This document shows, in pieces, positions 16,319-23,796 of a stretch of DNA of 64,000 bases. The stretch spans positions 62,001 through 126,000 of the forward strand of contig JAZOMX010000020.1 in NCBI GenBank assembly GCA_045654245.1, written 5' to 3'. Under the pieces are notes generated by a model. That model saw only the letters and a list, made by a program, of their open reading frames with translations. It ran no database searches and was not told where the DNA came from. Position 1 is the first letter of the stretch, and each line of letters begins with the position of its first letter. The stretch is from UBA10677 sp045654245. GTDB taxonomy: Bacteria > Bacillota > Clostridia > Christensenellales > Pumilibacteraceae. The position numbers were made by a program, and so were the translations under genes.

Positions 16319-17008
16319 TTACCCCCTTGCAAACGCGTGACGACCGATTTTAATTTCCACGGTAAGCGACCATATCCACTTACTCGTAGCAGTTGCGGGA
16401 TTATAGTAATACAAGCACCCGTTAGTGGGGTCCCAGCCGTTTAGGGCGTCTCTCGCCGCTTTGTAAGCGTTCTCGTTAGGCGTAAGATTGATTTGGCCGT
16501 CGCTAACGGCTGTAAACGCTCCCTTTTGATAGATTACGCCCGAAATCGTGTTAGGAAATTTAGACGAGCGAACTCTGTTTAGCACTACCGCCGCTACCGC
16601 AACCTGCCCCGTATAAGGCTCTCCTCTAGCCTCCGAGTAAACGCACCGAGCCAAAAGATTGAGGTCGGACGAGCCTACCGACGAGGAGGACGAAGAAAGG
16701 GTAATTCCAAGCGCACGCTCGGTATTCTTTCCTACTATTCCGTCCACGACGAGCCCGTTATCACGCTGGAACTTTCTTACCGCAGTTTTCGTTCTACTTC
16801 CCCAAATTCCATCAACCTTGTAAGTGTAATATCCAAGGTTTGACAAGCGATTTTGAACTAGCCTAATATTAGCCGTAGTGTCCCCCTTAACTATGTTAAG
16901 AGCGTCGGCGTAATCACTTTTTGGCAAAAATATAATTGCCGAAACGGCAGTCAAAAAGCAAAGCAAAATCGCTGTAATTTTGACAAATCTCTTCCTTTTC
17001 GTTATCAT
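16319..17008 (-). CDS. sleB: spore cortex-lytic enzyme SleB
   Basis: 229 residues from the ATG at 17008 with GGAGG upstream. It has an N-terminal signal helix, then a peptidoglycan-binding repeat (about 35-95: IRLVQNRLSNLGYYTYKVDG, WGSRTKTAVRKFQRDNGL). A Ser-rich linker leads to the SleB hydrolase domain with the catalytic region LLARCVYSEARGEPYTGQVA and a C-terminal YYNPATATS segment. It is a lytic transglycosylase acting on muramic-lactam cortex during germination. Located between spoIIR and ypeB; the whole set probably forms one operon. Confidence 0.94.
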   Translation of the reverse strand: MITKRKRFVKITAILLCFLTAVSAIIFLPKSDYADALNIVKGDTTANIRLVQNRLSNLGYYTYKVDGIWGSRTKTAVRKFQRDNGLVVDGIVGKNTERALGITLSSSSSSVGSSDLNLLARCVYSEARGEPYTGQVAVAAVVLNRVRSSKFPNTISGVIYQKGAFTAVSDGQINLTPNENAYKAARDALNGWDPTNGCLYYYNPATATSKWIWSLTVEIKIGRHAFARG

Positions 17009-17018
17009 TATTCCTCCG

Positions 17019-17546
17019 CTAACTAATAAATTTTTTCCAAAGTTCAGCAATCAGCGATTTGTACTTAACCCCTTTCCCGTTTTCTTTGCCCACAAAACAC
17101 AACGGCGGATAGATTACGCACCACCAGTTGTCGCCCTCGCCTTCGCCCAACGAAACGATAAGCGCGTCGTAGTATCCACTCTCAATCACGATATCTTGAT
17201 ACGCTCTCGTGGGAAAATGCTCGCAAGAAAGTTTAGCGCTTGACGAATACGAAAAACCGTTGTTTTCAAGCGTTTCGTCGGCGATTTCCCGTATCTTATC
17301 TAGGTTTTCTTTGATAACGCCGTACGCATTTTCAAAATCGCTAATTCCGTCAAGTTCGGTTGAAAGATAATCGGTTATTCCCTCTTTAACTTTCATTTTT
17401 ACTTGCTGGTCCTCGCTTTGGTTACTGTTAGCCCGAATATGTATGCGAATTAGCGCATACTCGGGCGTAGTCGTAGTTTGTCCGTTGCATCCGCAAATTA
17501 TTAACAAAATTACGCTGACTAGCAAAAAAGATATGATTTTCCTCAT
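17019..17546 (-). CDS. spoIIR: stage II sporulation protein R
   Basis: 175 residues. The N-terminal signal ends in a possible lipobox (LLIICGC), then the family motif ALIRIHIRANSNQSEDQQVK and the conserved C-terminal region (NWWCVIYPPLCFV). SpoIIR is made in the forespore under sigma F and triggers SpoIIGA to process pro-sigma E in the mother cell. Its ribosome binding site sits inside the 3' arm of the hairpin at 17552-17581, so translation of read-through RNA from ispE should be blocked. Followed by sleB 10 bases downstream. Confidence 0.95.
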   Translation of the reverse strand: MRKIISFLLVSVILLIICGCNGQTTTTPEYALIRIHIRANSNQSEDQQVKMKVKEGITDYLSTELDGISDFENAYGVIKENLDKIREIADETLENNGFSYSSSAKLSCEHFPTRAYQDIVIESGYYDALIVSLGEGEGDNWWCVIYPPLCFVGKENGKGVKYKSLIAELWKKFIS

Positions 17547-17581
17547 AAAAAAATCTCCTCGATAATAAAATCAAGGAGATT
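17547..17581 (-). terminator. ispE terminator whose 3' arm contains the spoIIR ribosome binding site
   Basis: Minus strand: arm AATCTCCTTGAT (17581-17570), loop TTTATT, arm ATCGAGGAGATT (17563-17552; one G-T wobble), then a T run to 17547. The spoIIR Shine-Dalgarno GGAG is in the second arm. Confidence 0.82.
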
Positions 17582-17601
17582 ATTGACGACTTTTCCGTCT
17601 T

Positions 17602-18456
17602 TTATACTATTTCGTATCCTTCTTTTTGAGCGTAAACTATTTGAGCGAATATTCCACGCGAAAGTAAAACCTCTTTCGCTTTTTCCATTTCTTCGATTTC
17701 GCCAAGCCCGATTACGCACGCTCCGCTACCCGTCATTACGGAAGATAGACCGCTATCGCAAATTACTCGTAATATTTCGTCTATACACGGATTAAGTTTA
17801 ATTGCGCTACTTTGCAAGGCGTTTCCAAGGTGTTCTCTCACCTTTACAATTTCTCCACGCTCTAGAGCAAGCGTAAGAGCGTTATTATCACTTAAAACGC
17901 CCCGAGGCGAGTCCTTATCGAAAAGAGCAAAACACTCTTTCGTACTAACCTCGCCCTTGTATGCTAATAGAATAGGAAATTCGCTTGCCAACTTGCGCCA
18001 CTCGATTTTCTCCCCTCTACCTCGCACGAGAGCAACTCCACCCGTTACCATAAATGGAATATCGCTACCAAACTTCGCTCCGATTTCTTCAAGACGCTTC
18101 CTTGGAAGAGAAAGCGAAAACAACTCGTCAATCGCTCTAATTACGCCCGCACCGTCAGCACTAGAACCGCCAACGCCACCGCCCGACGGAATATTTTGCT
18201 CGATATAAATATCCACGCCCGAAAGCGAAAACTCTTCTATCATATAGGACGCAATTTTTTGAGCGTTACTGTTTTCTATCCGCTCTTTTGAAAAACGAAC
18301 GAACGCTTTTTTGTCGTTGTTTTTAGTAGCGGTAATTTCGTTACATAGCGAAACGGAAACCATCACGCTCTCAAGTTCGTGATAACTCCCGTTTACTCCC
18401 GTAATATTTAGCGATAAATTAACTTTCGCTTTCGCTTTTACCGTTACCTTTTCCAT
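17602..18456 (-). CDS. ispE: 4-diphosphocytidyl-2-C-methyl-D-erythritol kinase
   Basis: 284 residues, normal length. N-terminal KAKAKVNLSLNITG is the GHMP kinase motif with catalytic Lys; the ATP-binding Gly-rich loop is IPSGGGVGGSSADGA (about 89-103); the C-terminal motif is MTGSGACVIGL. It phosphorylates CDP-methylerythritol in the MEP isoprenoid pathway. There is no ribosome binding site. A consensus promoter (TTGACA-17-TACAAT) ends six bases before the ATG, so the mRNA is predicted to be leaderless. The promoter overlaps the end of the DUF3794/LysM gene. Confidence 0.95.
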   Translation of the reverse strand: MEKVTVKAKAKVNLSLNITGVNGSYHELESVMVSVSLCNEITATKNNDKKAFVRFSKERIENSNAQKIASYMIEEFSLSGVDIYIEQNIPSGGGVGGSSADGAGVIRAIDELFSLSLPRKRLEEIGAKFGSDIPFMVTGGVALVRGRGEKIEWRKLASEFPILLAYKGEVSTKECFALFDKDSPRGVLSDNNALTLALERGEIVKVREHLGNALQSSAIKLNPCIDEILRVICDSGLSSVMTGSGACVIGLGEIEEMEKAKEVLLSRGIFAQIVYAQKEGYEIV

Positions 18457-18462
18457 AACGGT

Positions 18463-18491
18463 ATTGTACTATAAATTCCGTGCCGTGTCAA
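18463..18491 (-). promoter_or_regulatory. consensus promoter giving a predicted leaderless ispE mRNA
   Basis: -35 TTGACA (18491-18486), 17-base spacer, -10 TACAAT (18468-18463), then six bases to the ATG at 18456. No Shine-Dalgarno sequence fits in between. Confidence 0.82.
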
Positions 18492-20014
18492 CAGTTACAC
18501 CGATAAATAATTATCCGCTCTCCTTCTATAAGTTCGTCTGAAAGCGACGGGTTTTGTTTTATAATCTCGTCAGTCGTACAACCCAAAATCTTACTAACCG
18601 ACCAAAGCGTTTCGCCTTTTTTTACGATATGTACCGTAAAAGCACAACTGTTTTTCTGCTTTTCCTCGCCCTCTCTAGCCTCCGTAATAACGGCGCTAGT
18701 TACCGTTCTTTTTGCGATTACGGTCAAATAAACCGAATACCGTATATCGATTTCATTACCACGGCGCACCTTTGCCGAAACCGAACTTACCACAACGCTA
18801 GCATCCAAAATATCCCCTTCGCTAATCAAATCGTTGCTCTCTTTAATAGAGAACGGCAGTTCAACGGTAACCGAATTTTCGCTTTCCGCCTCTGCGCTGT
18901 AATATACGATATTGCCCGAAATTACGCCCTCGACAAGCGTTTCTCCGTCAAGCGCAACGGCACTTACGACCTGCGCTTTAACGGCGTCGTAAGCCAAAAT
19001 ATTGTCCGCTGGCGACGCTCCGCCGTCAAGCGTTATCGTGCCGTCAACTCGCTCCGTAGCAATCGTTACAGGCAATAAACGAGTAATTTCTTCGCTCTCG
19101 GCAGAAATTAAAATTTCACGCTCGGGACTGAAAATATCGCTAGCAACGGCTACCGTTTTTTCTCTAAAATCGAATATCGAAACTCTTACGGTATAAACAA
19201 ACGAACTCCTATCTTCGTCGCTTTTTCGACCTTCAACGCACGCAAAAGCATAGATTTTATCGCCGTTTTCACAGCCAACCGCCTCTATTTCTCGCACGAA
19301 CGGCGTTTCTATTCTAGCATAAGAAAGTAGGCCTTCTTCTTTTTCAAAGCAAATATCACTAATAACGACGCCCGAAACCTTAACTACTCCGGGAAGAGCA
19401 ACGCTATCGGTAACCACTACTCTATGCTCGTCGGTTAGCACTTCGCCACCGAAAAAGTTTTCCTCTGCGCTTTCTAGCGTAAAAATATCGAAAGAGGATG
19501 CACCCTCGTTTTCGCACTTAATCTCGCCTTGATTAAAATACGCGCCGTCGCCACCTAGCAAGCACTTAATCTGCTTACTCACGGGAAGATACAGCGTACT
19601 TTCTACTACCGCTGAAAGTTTAATCTCCTCGCTCGATACCGCCGTAACCTCTACTACGGGCGTAGAATTAGTCAAAACGGGCGCACTATCGCTATAAATA
19701 TACGGCGAAGAGACTTTATCCGTAAACTGAACGGAATACCTCATAACCCTATTTTTCCCGTCAGCGCTTAAATATAGCACGCAAAACTCAACCTCGCCCG
19801 CTATCCTTGCCTCGCCCGTAAAGATTTCGCTAATTTTCACCTTTGGGGAGGCGGAAATAGATAGCACCTTTACGATATTATCCCCCGTAGCGGGCAAAAG
19901 CCGAGCGTCAATATTAGTTTGAGTTTTGCCCACCACCTCCAAACTGCTCACTTGTATCTGGTCGTACACGGGTTGAAAATCCACCTTATTTGCCTCCTTA
20001 ATTCGTTTAATCAC
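18488..20014 (-). CDS. DUF3794 and LysM domain protein (spore-envelope type)
   Basis: 508 residues. Repeated DUF3794 units are visible, around 25-120, 180-270 and 330-440, each with strands like LLPATGDNIVKVLSISASPK. A C-terminal LysM domain (HIVKKGETLWSVSKILGCTT, about 458-505) follows. Proteins of this layout are found in spore-forming Clostridia next to sporulation genes and are thought to be coat or cortex associated; LysM binds peptidoglycan. No signal peptide, consistent with mother-cell assembly of the coat. Located between veg and ispE, a region where spore genes cluster in relatives. Confidence 0.85.
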   Translation of the reverse strand: MIKRIKEANKVDFQPVYDQIQVSSLEVVGKTQTNIDARLLPATGDNIVKVLSISASPKVKISEIFTGEARIAGEVEFCVLYLSADGKNRVMRYSVQFTDKVSSPYIYSDSAPVLTNSTPVVEVTAVSSEEIKLSAVVESTLYLPVSKQIKCLLGGDGAYFNQGEIKCENEGASSFDIFTLESAEENFFGGEVLTDEHRVVVTDSVALPGVVKVSGVVISDICFEKEEGLLSYARIETPFVREIEAVGCENGDKIYAFACVEGRKSDEDRSSFVYTVRVSIFDFREKTVAVASDIFSPEREILISAESEEITRLLPVTIATERVDGTITLDGGASPADNILAYDAVKAQVVSAVALDGETLVEGVISGNIVYYSAEAESENSVTVELPFSIKESNDLISEGDILDASVVVSSVSAKVRRGNEIDIRYSVYLTVIAKRTVTSAVITEAREGEEKQKNSCAFTVHIVKKGETLWSVSKILGCTTDEIIKQNPSLSDELIEGERIIIYRCNC

Positions 20015-20053
20015 TATATTCTATTGCAAGCAAACAAAGTTTATGACAAAAAA

Positions 20054-20083
20054 AAATAACGACTTTTTTCAAGCCGTTATTTT
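20054..20083 (-). terminator. intrinsic terminator after veg
   Basis: Minus strand arms AAAATAACG and CGTTATTTT with a 13-base loop, followed by a long T run, directly after the veg stop at 20084. Confidence 0.8.
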
Positions 20084-20323
20084 CTATATCGTTTTCAATT
20101 TCACGTCGCCAGTCAGCAAATCGCTGTACGACGCGGTTAGTGAGGATATAACCTTATCCCCATAAATTTTTAGGGTAATCAACGACGGAAAAACTCCCGA
20201 AATTTCGCCCTCGTAACGAACTATGCGTTTCCTACCCTTATTAACGCTTACTCGAAGTCTTTTTCCAACGAGCGCGCTAACACCGTTTTTTATTCTTTCT
20301 ATTCCGATTTCGCCCTTTCGCAT
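20084..20323 (-). CDS. veg: Veg family protein
   Basis: 79 residues, matching the short Veg family (SALVGKRLRVSVNKGRKRIV; GVFPSLITLKIY). In Bacillus, Veg is abundant in growing cells and promotes biofilm matrix gene expression. Its position close to ispE is conserved in Firmicutes. No clear ribosome binding site precedes the ATG. It lies 29 bases after the YerC-like gene and may be expressed with it. Confidence 0.88.
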   Translation of the reverse strand: MRKGEIGIERIKNGVSALVGKRLRVSVNKGRKRIVRYEGEISGVFPSLITLKIYGDKVISSLTASYSDLLTGDVKLKTI

Positions 20324-20352
20324 ACTAAAAGGGTTGCCAAGCGGTAACGCTT

Positions 20353-20640
20353 TTATTCCTTATTTAATATAAGTGGTAAAACTTTTTTGTACCCCTCGCC
20401 GTTTTTTACGCATTTTGAAACGCGTGAAAGCGTCGTTGACGAAATATCCGTAGCCGAAATTACCTGTTCGTAGGTTTTACCTTCCATAAGTAATTTCGCC
20501 GCCTCCAAGCGTTGCGAAAACGCCGTAATCTCACCCGAAGAACAAAGGTCGGTCATAAACTCTTTGACCTGATTTGCGTCTTTTAGCGAGGCTATTATCT
20601 CAAATAATTCGTCGCTCGATTGTTGTCTTTTATTGTTCAT
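20353..20640 (-). CDS. YerC/YecD family TrpR-related DNA-binding protein
   Basis: 95 residues with the TrpR-like fold: SSDELFEIIASLKDANQVKE, then EITAFSQRLEAAKLLMEGKTYEQV and the helix-turn-helix recognition part ATDISSTTLSRVSKCV. The family is related to the tryptophan repressor but its ligand and targets are mostly unknown. The start overlaps the end of the ABC ATPase gene by 11 bases, and AAGGA lies eight bases upstream, so translation is probably coupled to the transporter. That makes it a candidate regulator of the amino-acid ABC operon. Confidence 0.88.
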   Translation of the reverse strand: MNNKRQQSSDELFEIIASLKDANQVKEFMTDLCSSGEITAFSQRLEAAKLLMEGKTYEQVISATDISSTTLSRVSKCVKNGEGYKKVLPLILNKE

Positions 20641-21490
20641 TAGCGTTATCCTTTCCTGCGAGGAAATGTTTTAGTTTCTCACTCTTTGGAGCGGAGAAAA
20701 CTTGGTCGGGCGTTCCCTCTTCTTCAACCACGCCGTCCGCCATAAAGATAATCTTATCGGACACGGAGCGAGCAAAATCCATTTCGTGCGTTACGATAAT
20801 CATAGTGCAATCCTGTCCTTTAAGCGAACGGATTACTCGTAAAACTTCGCCCGTAAGTTCTGGGTCTAACGCCGAAGTGGGCTCGTCAAAACAAAGCACG
20901 TCCGGTTTTAGCGCAAGCGCTCTAGCAATCGCCGCACGCTGACATTGTCCACCCGAAAGTTCGTGTGGGTACGAATTTTCTTTATCGGTAAGACCAACTC
21001 TTGCGATAAGGTCGTGAGCGTCTTGCTCGATTTTAGCCAGTTTTTCCTTTTCGAACTCTTTAACGAGTTTCTTTATAGCAATCTTCTCGCCCGTTTGCTT
21101 TTTCTGGGCTTTAAGTTGCTTTTTATACGCTTTAACTTCTTCTTCAATTAGTAGCGACGGCGCAAGCGTAACGTTACGAAGTACCGTGTACTGCGGGAAA
21201 AGGTTAAACGACTGGAAAACTAAACCAAGGTTAAGACGGCGTTTTCTTATCTCGCTATCCGAAAGTTTTTCGGTAGAACTACTGTCGAAAAGCACTTCGC
21301 CCTCTTGTCTCATAATGCCCTCGGTGGGCGTTTCAAGAAAGTTAATGCAACGAAGTAGCGTAGTCTTTCCCGAGCCGGACGAACCGATAATCGAAAGAAC
21401 CTCGCCCTTGTTAAGCGTAAAACTAATACCTTTTAGAACCTCGTTATCGCCAAAACTCTTTTTAATATTTTCGCATTGATAAAAGACCAT
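20630..21490 (-). CDS. polar amino-acid ABC transporter ATP-binding protein with lysine-rich insertion
   Basis: 286 residues, about 40 longer than normal GlnQ-type ATPases. Walker A GSSGSGKTT, the Q-loop segment GLVFQSFNLFPQYTVL, signature LSGGQCQR and Walker B VLCFDEPTSALDP are intact. Between the Q-loop region and the signature, roughly residues 112-150, there is a highly charged helical insertion (KKQLKAQKKQTGEKIAIKKL and on) not seen in classical members. It energises the importer formed with the permease and binding-protein genes upstream. Confidence 0.9.
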   Translation of the reverse strand: MVFYQCENIKKSFGDNEVLKGISFTLNKGEVLSIIGSSGSGKTTLLRCINFLETPTEGIMRQEGEVLFDSSSTEKLSDSEIRKRRLNLGLVFQSFNLFPQYTVLRNVTLAPSLLIEEEVKAYKKQLKAQKKQTGEKIAIKKLVKEFEKEKLAKIEQDAHDLIARVGLTDKENSYPHELSGGQCQRAAIARALALKPDVLCFDEPTSALDPELTGEVLRVIRSLKGQDCTMIIVTHEMDFARSVSDKIIFMADGVVEEEGTPDQVFSAPKSEKLKHFLAGKDNANEQ

Positions 21491-21494
21491 AATA

Positions 21495-22190
21495 TCACCT
21501 AAAATACCCTAGTTTCTTTTCTATCTTACCAAAAAGAATAGTAAGCAAGCCTACGAAAATGAGGTAGAACGCGCCCGTATAGAACAACGGCCAAATAATT
21601 GCTCTGCTCGCAAATAGGTCGGCAACCTTAATAATTTCGATTACGCCGATAACACGCGCAAGGGCGGTATCTTTTACGAGAGTTATAATTTCGTTGCTCA
21701 TAGGCGGAATTATGCGCTTAATTACTTGCATAAAGACTACTTTGCTAAAGATTTGTCTTTGCGTCATACCCAAAACTTGACCTGCCTCATATTGTCCTTT
21801 CGCAATCGACTGAATACCGCCACGGAAAATTTCCGAGAAATAGCAAGCGTAGTTAAGCGAGAAAGCAATAAGGGTAGCCAAAAACGCTCCGCCATTGTCG
21901 ATACCGAACTTGAAGTAGAGCGTGTTATCTATCTGTCCGAAAACGTTGGTGTTGCTTTTAGAAAGCATACCGGGAAGATAGTAAACTATAAAGAGTTGTA
22001 GCATCAAAGGTATTCCGCGAACAACCCAAACTATAACCTTGAATACCGCTTGCACGGGCTTAATCTTACTCATAGTGCAGAAAGATATAATAAGACCTAA
22101 CGGCAACGAGAAAACGAGCGTTAATGCAAACAATAAACAAGTTATCCCAAAGCCTTCGAGAAGGCTTTGGGTAACTGACCAAAAACTCAT
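21495..22190 (-). CDS. polar amino-acid ABC transporter permease (HisM/GlnP type)
   Basis: 231 residues with about five transmembrane helices. The amino-acid permease signature includes WVVRGIPLMLQLFIVYYLPG and the ATPase-docking EAGQVLGMTQRQIFSKVVF. It probably acts as a homodimer because only one permease gene is present. Four bases separate it from the ATPase gene. Inner membrane. Confidence 0.93.
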   Translation of the reverse strand: MSFWSVTQSLLEGFGITCLLFALTLVFSLPLGLIISFCTMSKIKPVQAVFKVIVWVVRGIPLMLQLFIVYYLPGMLSKSNTNVFGQIDNTLYFKFGIDNGGAFLATLIAFSLNYACYFSEIFRGGIQSIAKGQYEAGQVLGMTQRQIFSKVVFMQVIKRIIPPMSNEIITLVKDTALARVIGVIEIIKVADLFASRAIIWPLFYTGAFYLIFVGLLTILFGKIEKKLGYFR

Positions 22191-22209
22191 ATTTTATTTT
22201 CCTTAATTA

Positions 22210-23025
22210 TTATGCGCCGAAGTTAGTGATTACTTGGTTCTCTAGACCGTATTTTTTAGCAAGTTCAGTAAGATATCCCGTCTTTGCATAAGCCTCGAGA
22301 ATTGCGTTTACCTTTGCGGTAAGTTCGCTACCTTTCTTAAATCCGATTGCGTAATACTCGCCCTCGATTTCAATACCGGTGTTTAGAGCAAGCGCCGTAA
22401 AGTCGCCCTGTCCTACTACGGACTGCGCCAAAAGAATATCTACTACCGCGTAATCAGCAGTACCCGAAAGAACTTCTCTTACTGCGTCCATTTGGCTCGT
22501 TACACCCTTTTTATTTACGTTTACGGTAATGTTGTCGCCGATAAAGGTTTCGCCAGCAGAACCTGCCTCGTAAGCAACGGACTTTCCTGCGAACTGGTCG
22601 TAAGAAGTAATATCACTAGCGGTTGCTTTTCTAATAATGCATTGAGCGTTAGCCATATAGTAGTGCGAGAAATCTACGTATTCACTTCTGTCTTTACCAT
22701 TATCTTGAGAGTTAGCGGTAAAGCCGTTCCAAATACAATCAATCGTTCCGCCGTCAACTTCGCTGTACTTGTTAGACCACTCGATAAGTTTAAATCTTAC
22801 GTCGTAACCAAGCGCGCCGAATACCATAATAGCAAGTTCGGTGTCAAAGCCAACCAAAACGTCGTTCTTGTCCTTGTAGTTCATAGGTTCGTAAAGCGTA
22901 TATCCTACGGTAACGGTTCCCTTCTTTACGTCAACTACTTTATCGTCTTTACCACAGCCAACTACTGCAAACGCGCAAGTAATTGCAAGTACTAAAGCAA
23001 CGATAGTCATCAAAATCTTTTTCAT
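22210..23025 (-). CDS. amino-acid ABC transporter substrate-binding lipoprotein
   Basis: 271 residues. The signal peptide ends in a lipobox (AVVGC, Cys about 24), so the mature protein is membrane-anchored outside the cell. The solute-binding family 3 fold is seen in VTVGYTLYEPMNYKDKNDVL, GFDTELAIMVFGALGY and AVREVLSGTADYAVVDILL. The substrate is an amino acid; which one cannot be said. First gene of the operon, with AAGGAG upstream and a promoter with an overlapping dyad at 23062-23090. Confidence 0.93.
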   Translation of the reverse strand: MKKILMTIVALVLAITCAFAVVGCGKDDKVVDVKKGTVTVGYTLYEPMNYKDKNDVLVGFDTELAIMVFGALGYDVRFKLIEWSNKYSEVDGGTIDCIWNGFTANSQDNGKDRSEYVDFSHYYMANAQCIIRKATASDITSYDQFAGKSVAYEAGSAGETFIGDNITVNVNKKGVTSQMDAVREVLSGTADYAVVDILLAQSVVGQGDFTALALNTGIEIEGEYYAIGFKKGSELTAKVNAILEAYAKTGYLTELAKKYGLENQVITNFGA

Positions 23026-23061
23026 TGTTTTATATCTCCTTCTTTATTTAAGTGCAGTAAC

Positions 23062-23090
23062 ATTATACTTTATTTAACTAAAGTAGTAAA
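23062..23090 (-). promoter_or_regulatory. promoter of the amino-acid ABC operon with a dyad in the spacer
   Basis: Minus strand: -35 TTTACT (23090-23085), 17-base spacer, -10 TATAAT (23067-23062). The inverted repeat ACTTTA-N6-TAAAGT at 23067-23084 fills the spacer, a position suited to a repressor. Confidence 0.65.
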
Positions 23091-23134
23091 GCGTTTTGAG
23101 CGTGTTTTTTAAATATTTTTTCTTTTTTTGCAAA

Positions 23135-23166
23135 AAAAGAGTTGCTTTTTTACAAGCAACTCTTTT
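23135..23166 (-). terminator. intrinsic terminator after the acidic zinc-ribbon gene
   Basis: Arms AAAAGAGTTGC (23135-23145) and GCAACTCTTTT (23156-23166) with an A/T-run flank, 36 bases after the stop on the minus strand. Confidence 0.85.
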
Positions 23167-23202
23167 CTCTTTCATTTTTACGCCGTAAGACGAACTAATT
23201 GA

Positions 23203-23685
23203 TTAGAGGTCGTCGTCCTCGTCTTCTTCCTCTTCGTCGTCCTCGTCGTCGAAGTCGTCGGGATTAACCTCGTCGAAATCGTCGTCGGGATTGTTGTCGT
23301 CGTACATTTCGTCATCTTCCTCTTCTTCCTCTTCGTCTTGAAGTTCGGAAAGCGAAATCTGTTTCATTTCCTCGTCGTCCTCTTCGGCAGGCTCTTCGTC
23401 GTATTGTTTCATCCAACTATCGTCGTTCTCGTCAATCGTTTCCTTATTTTCGCGTTCTCTTCTACGACAAGCCGAACACATATCCTCGTCCTCACGGATA
23501 TAGTTGATTTTACAAACGGGACAAAGTTTCTCGTTGGCAAATTCATCATCCTCGGGAAGAAGGAAATCGCGCGCTACGAGACCTAATTCAGCCTTACAAA
23601 CGAGACAGTAATCTTCTGATTCCTCAATAAAATTAAGTTCGCATCTAGGACACATTTTGTATTTGGGTTTATTGTTCTCACTCAT
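23203..23685 (-). CDS. double zinc-ribbon protein with extremely acidic C-terminal tail
   Basis: 160 residues. Two similar zinc ribbons occupy the N-terminal half, with cysteines at 12, 15, 27, 30 and at 55, 58, 70, 73 (MCPRCELNFIEESEDYCLVC; LCPVCKINYIREDEDMC). From about residue 88 to the end most residues are Asp or Glu. The repeated ribbons suggest internal duplication. I recognise no named family. Polyacidic tails in bacteria are seen on proteins that contact RNA polymerase or ribosomes (for example RpoE delta), but there is no sequence link. It has its own promoter at 23741-23769 and a terminator: a monocistronic gene. Confidence 0.8.
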   Translation of the reverse strand: MSENNKPKYKMCPRCELNFIEESEDYCLVCKAELGLVARDFLLPEDDEFANEKLCPVCKINYIREDEDMCSACRRRERENKETIDENDDSWMKQYDEEPAEEDDEEMKQISLSELQDEEEEEEDDEMYDDNNPDDDFDEVNPDDFDDEDDEEEEDEDDDL

Positions 23686-23740
23686 AATTTCTCTCCGTTG
23701 TTAATTAGCGTCAAAAAACGCTCTCGCTGATTACTGCAAT

Positions 23741-23769
23741 ATTATATGCAATCAACGATAATTTGTAAA
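23741..23769 (-). promoter_or_regulatory. promoter of the acidic zinc-ribbon gene
   Basis: Minus strand: -35 TTTACA (23769-23764), 17-base spacer, -10 TATAAT (23746-23741), about 55 bases before the ATG. Confidence 0.78.
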
Positions 23770-23796
23770 CTGTTTTTAAGGGTATTTTTAAGTTTT

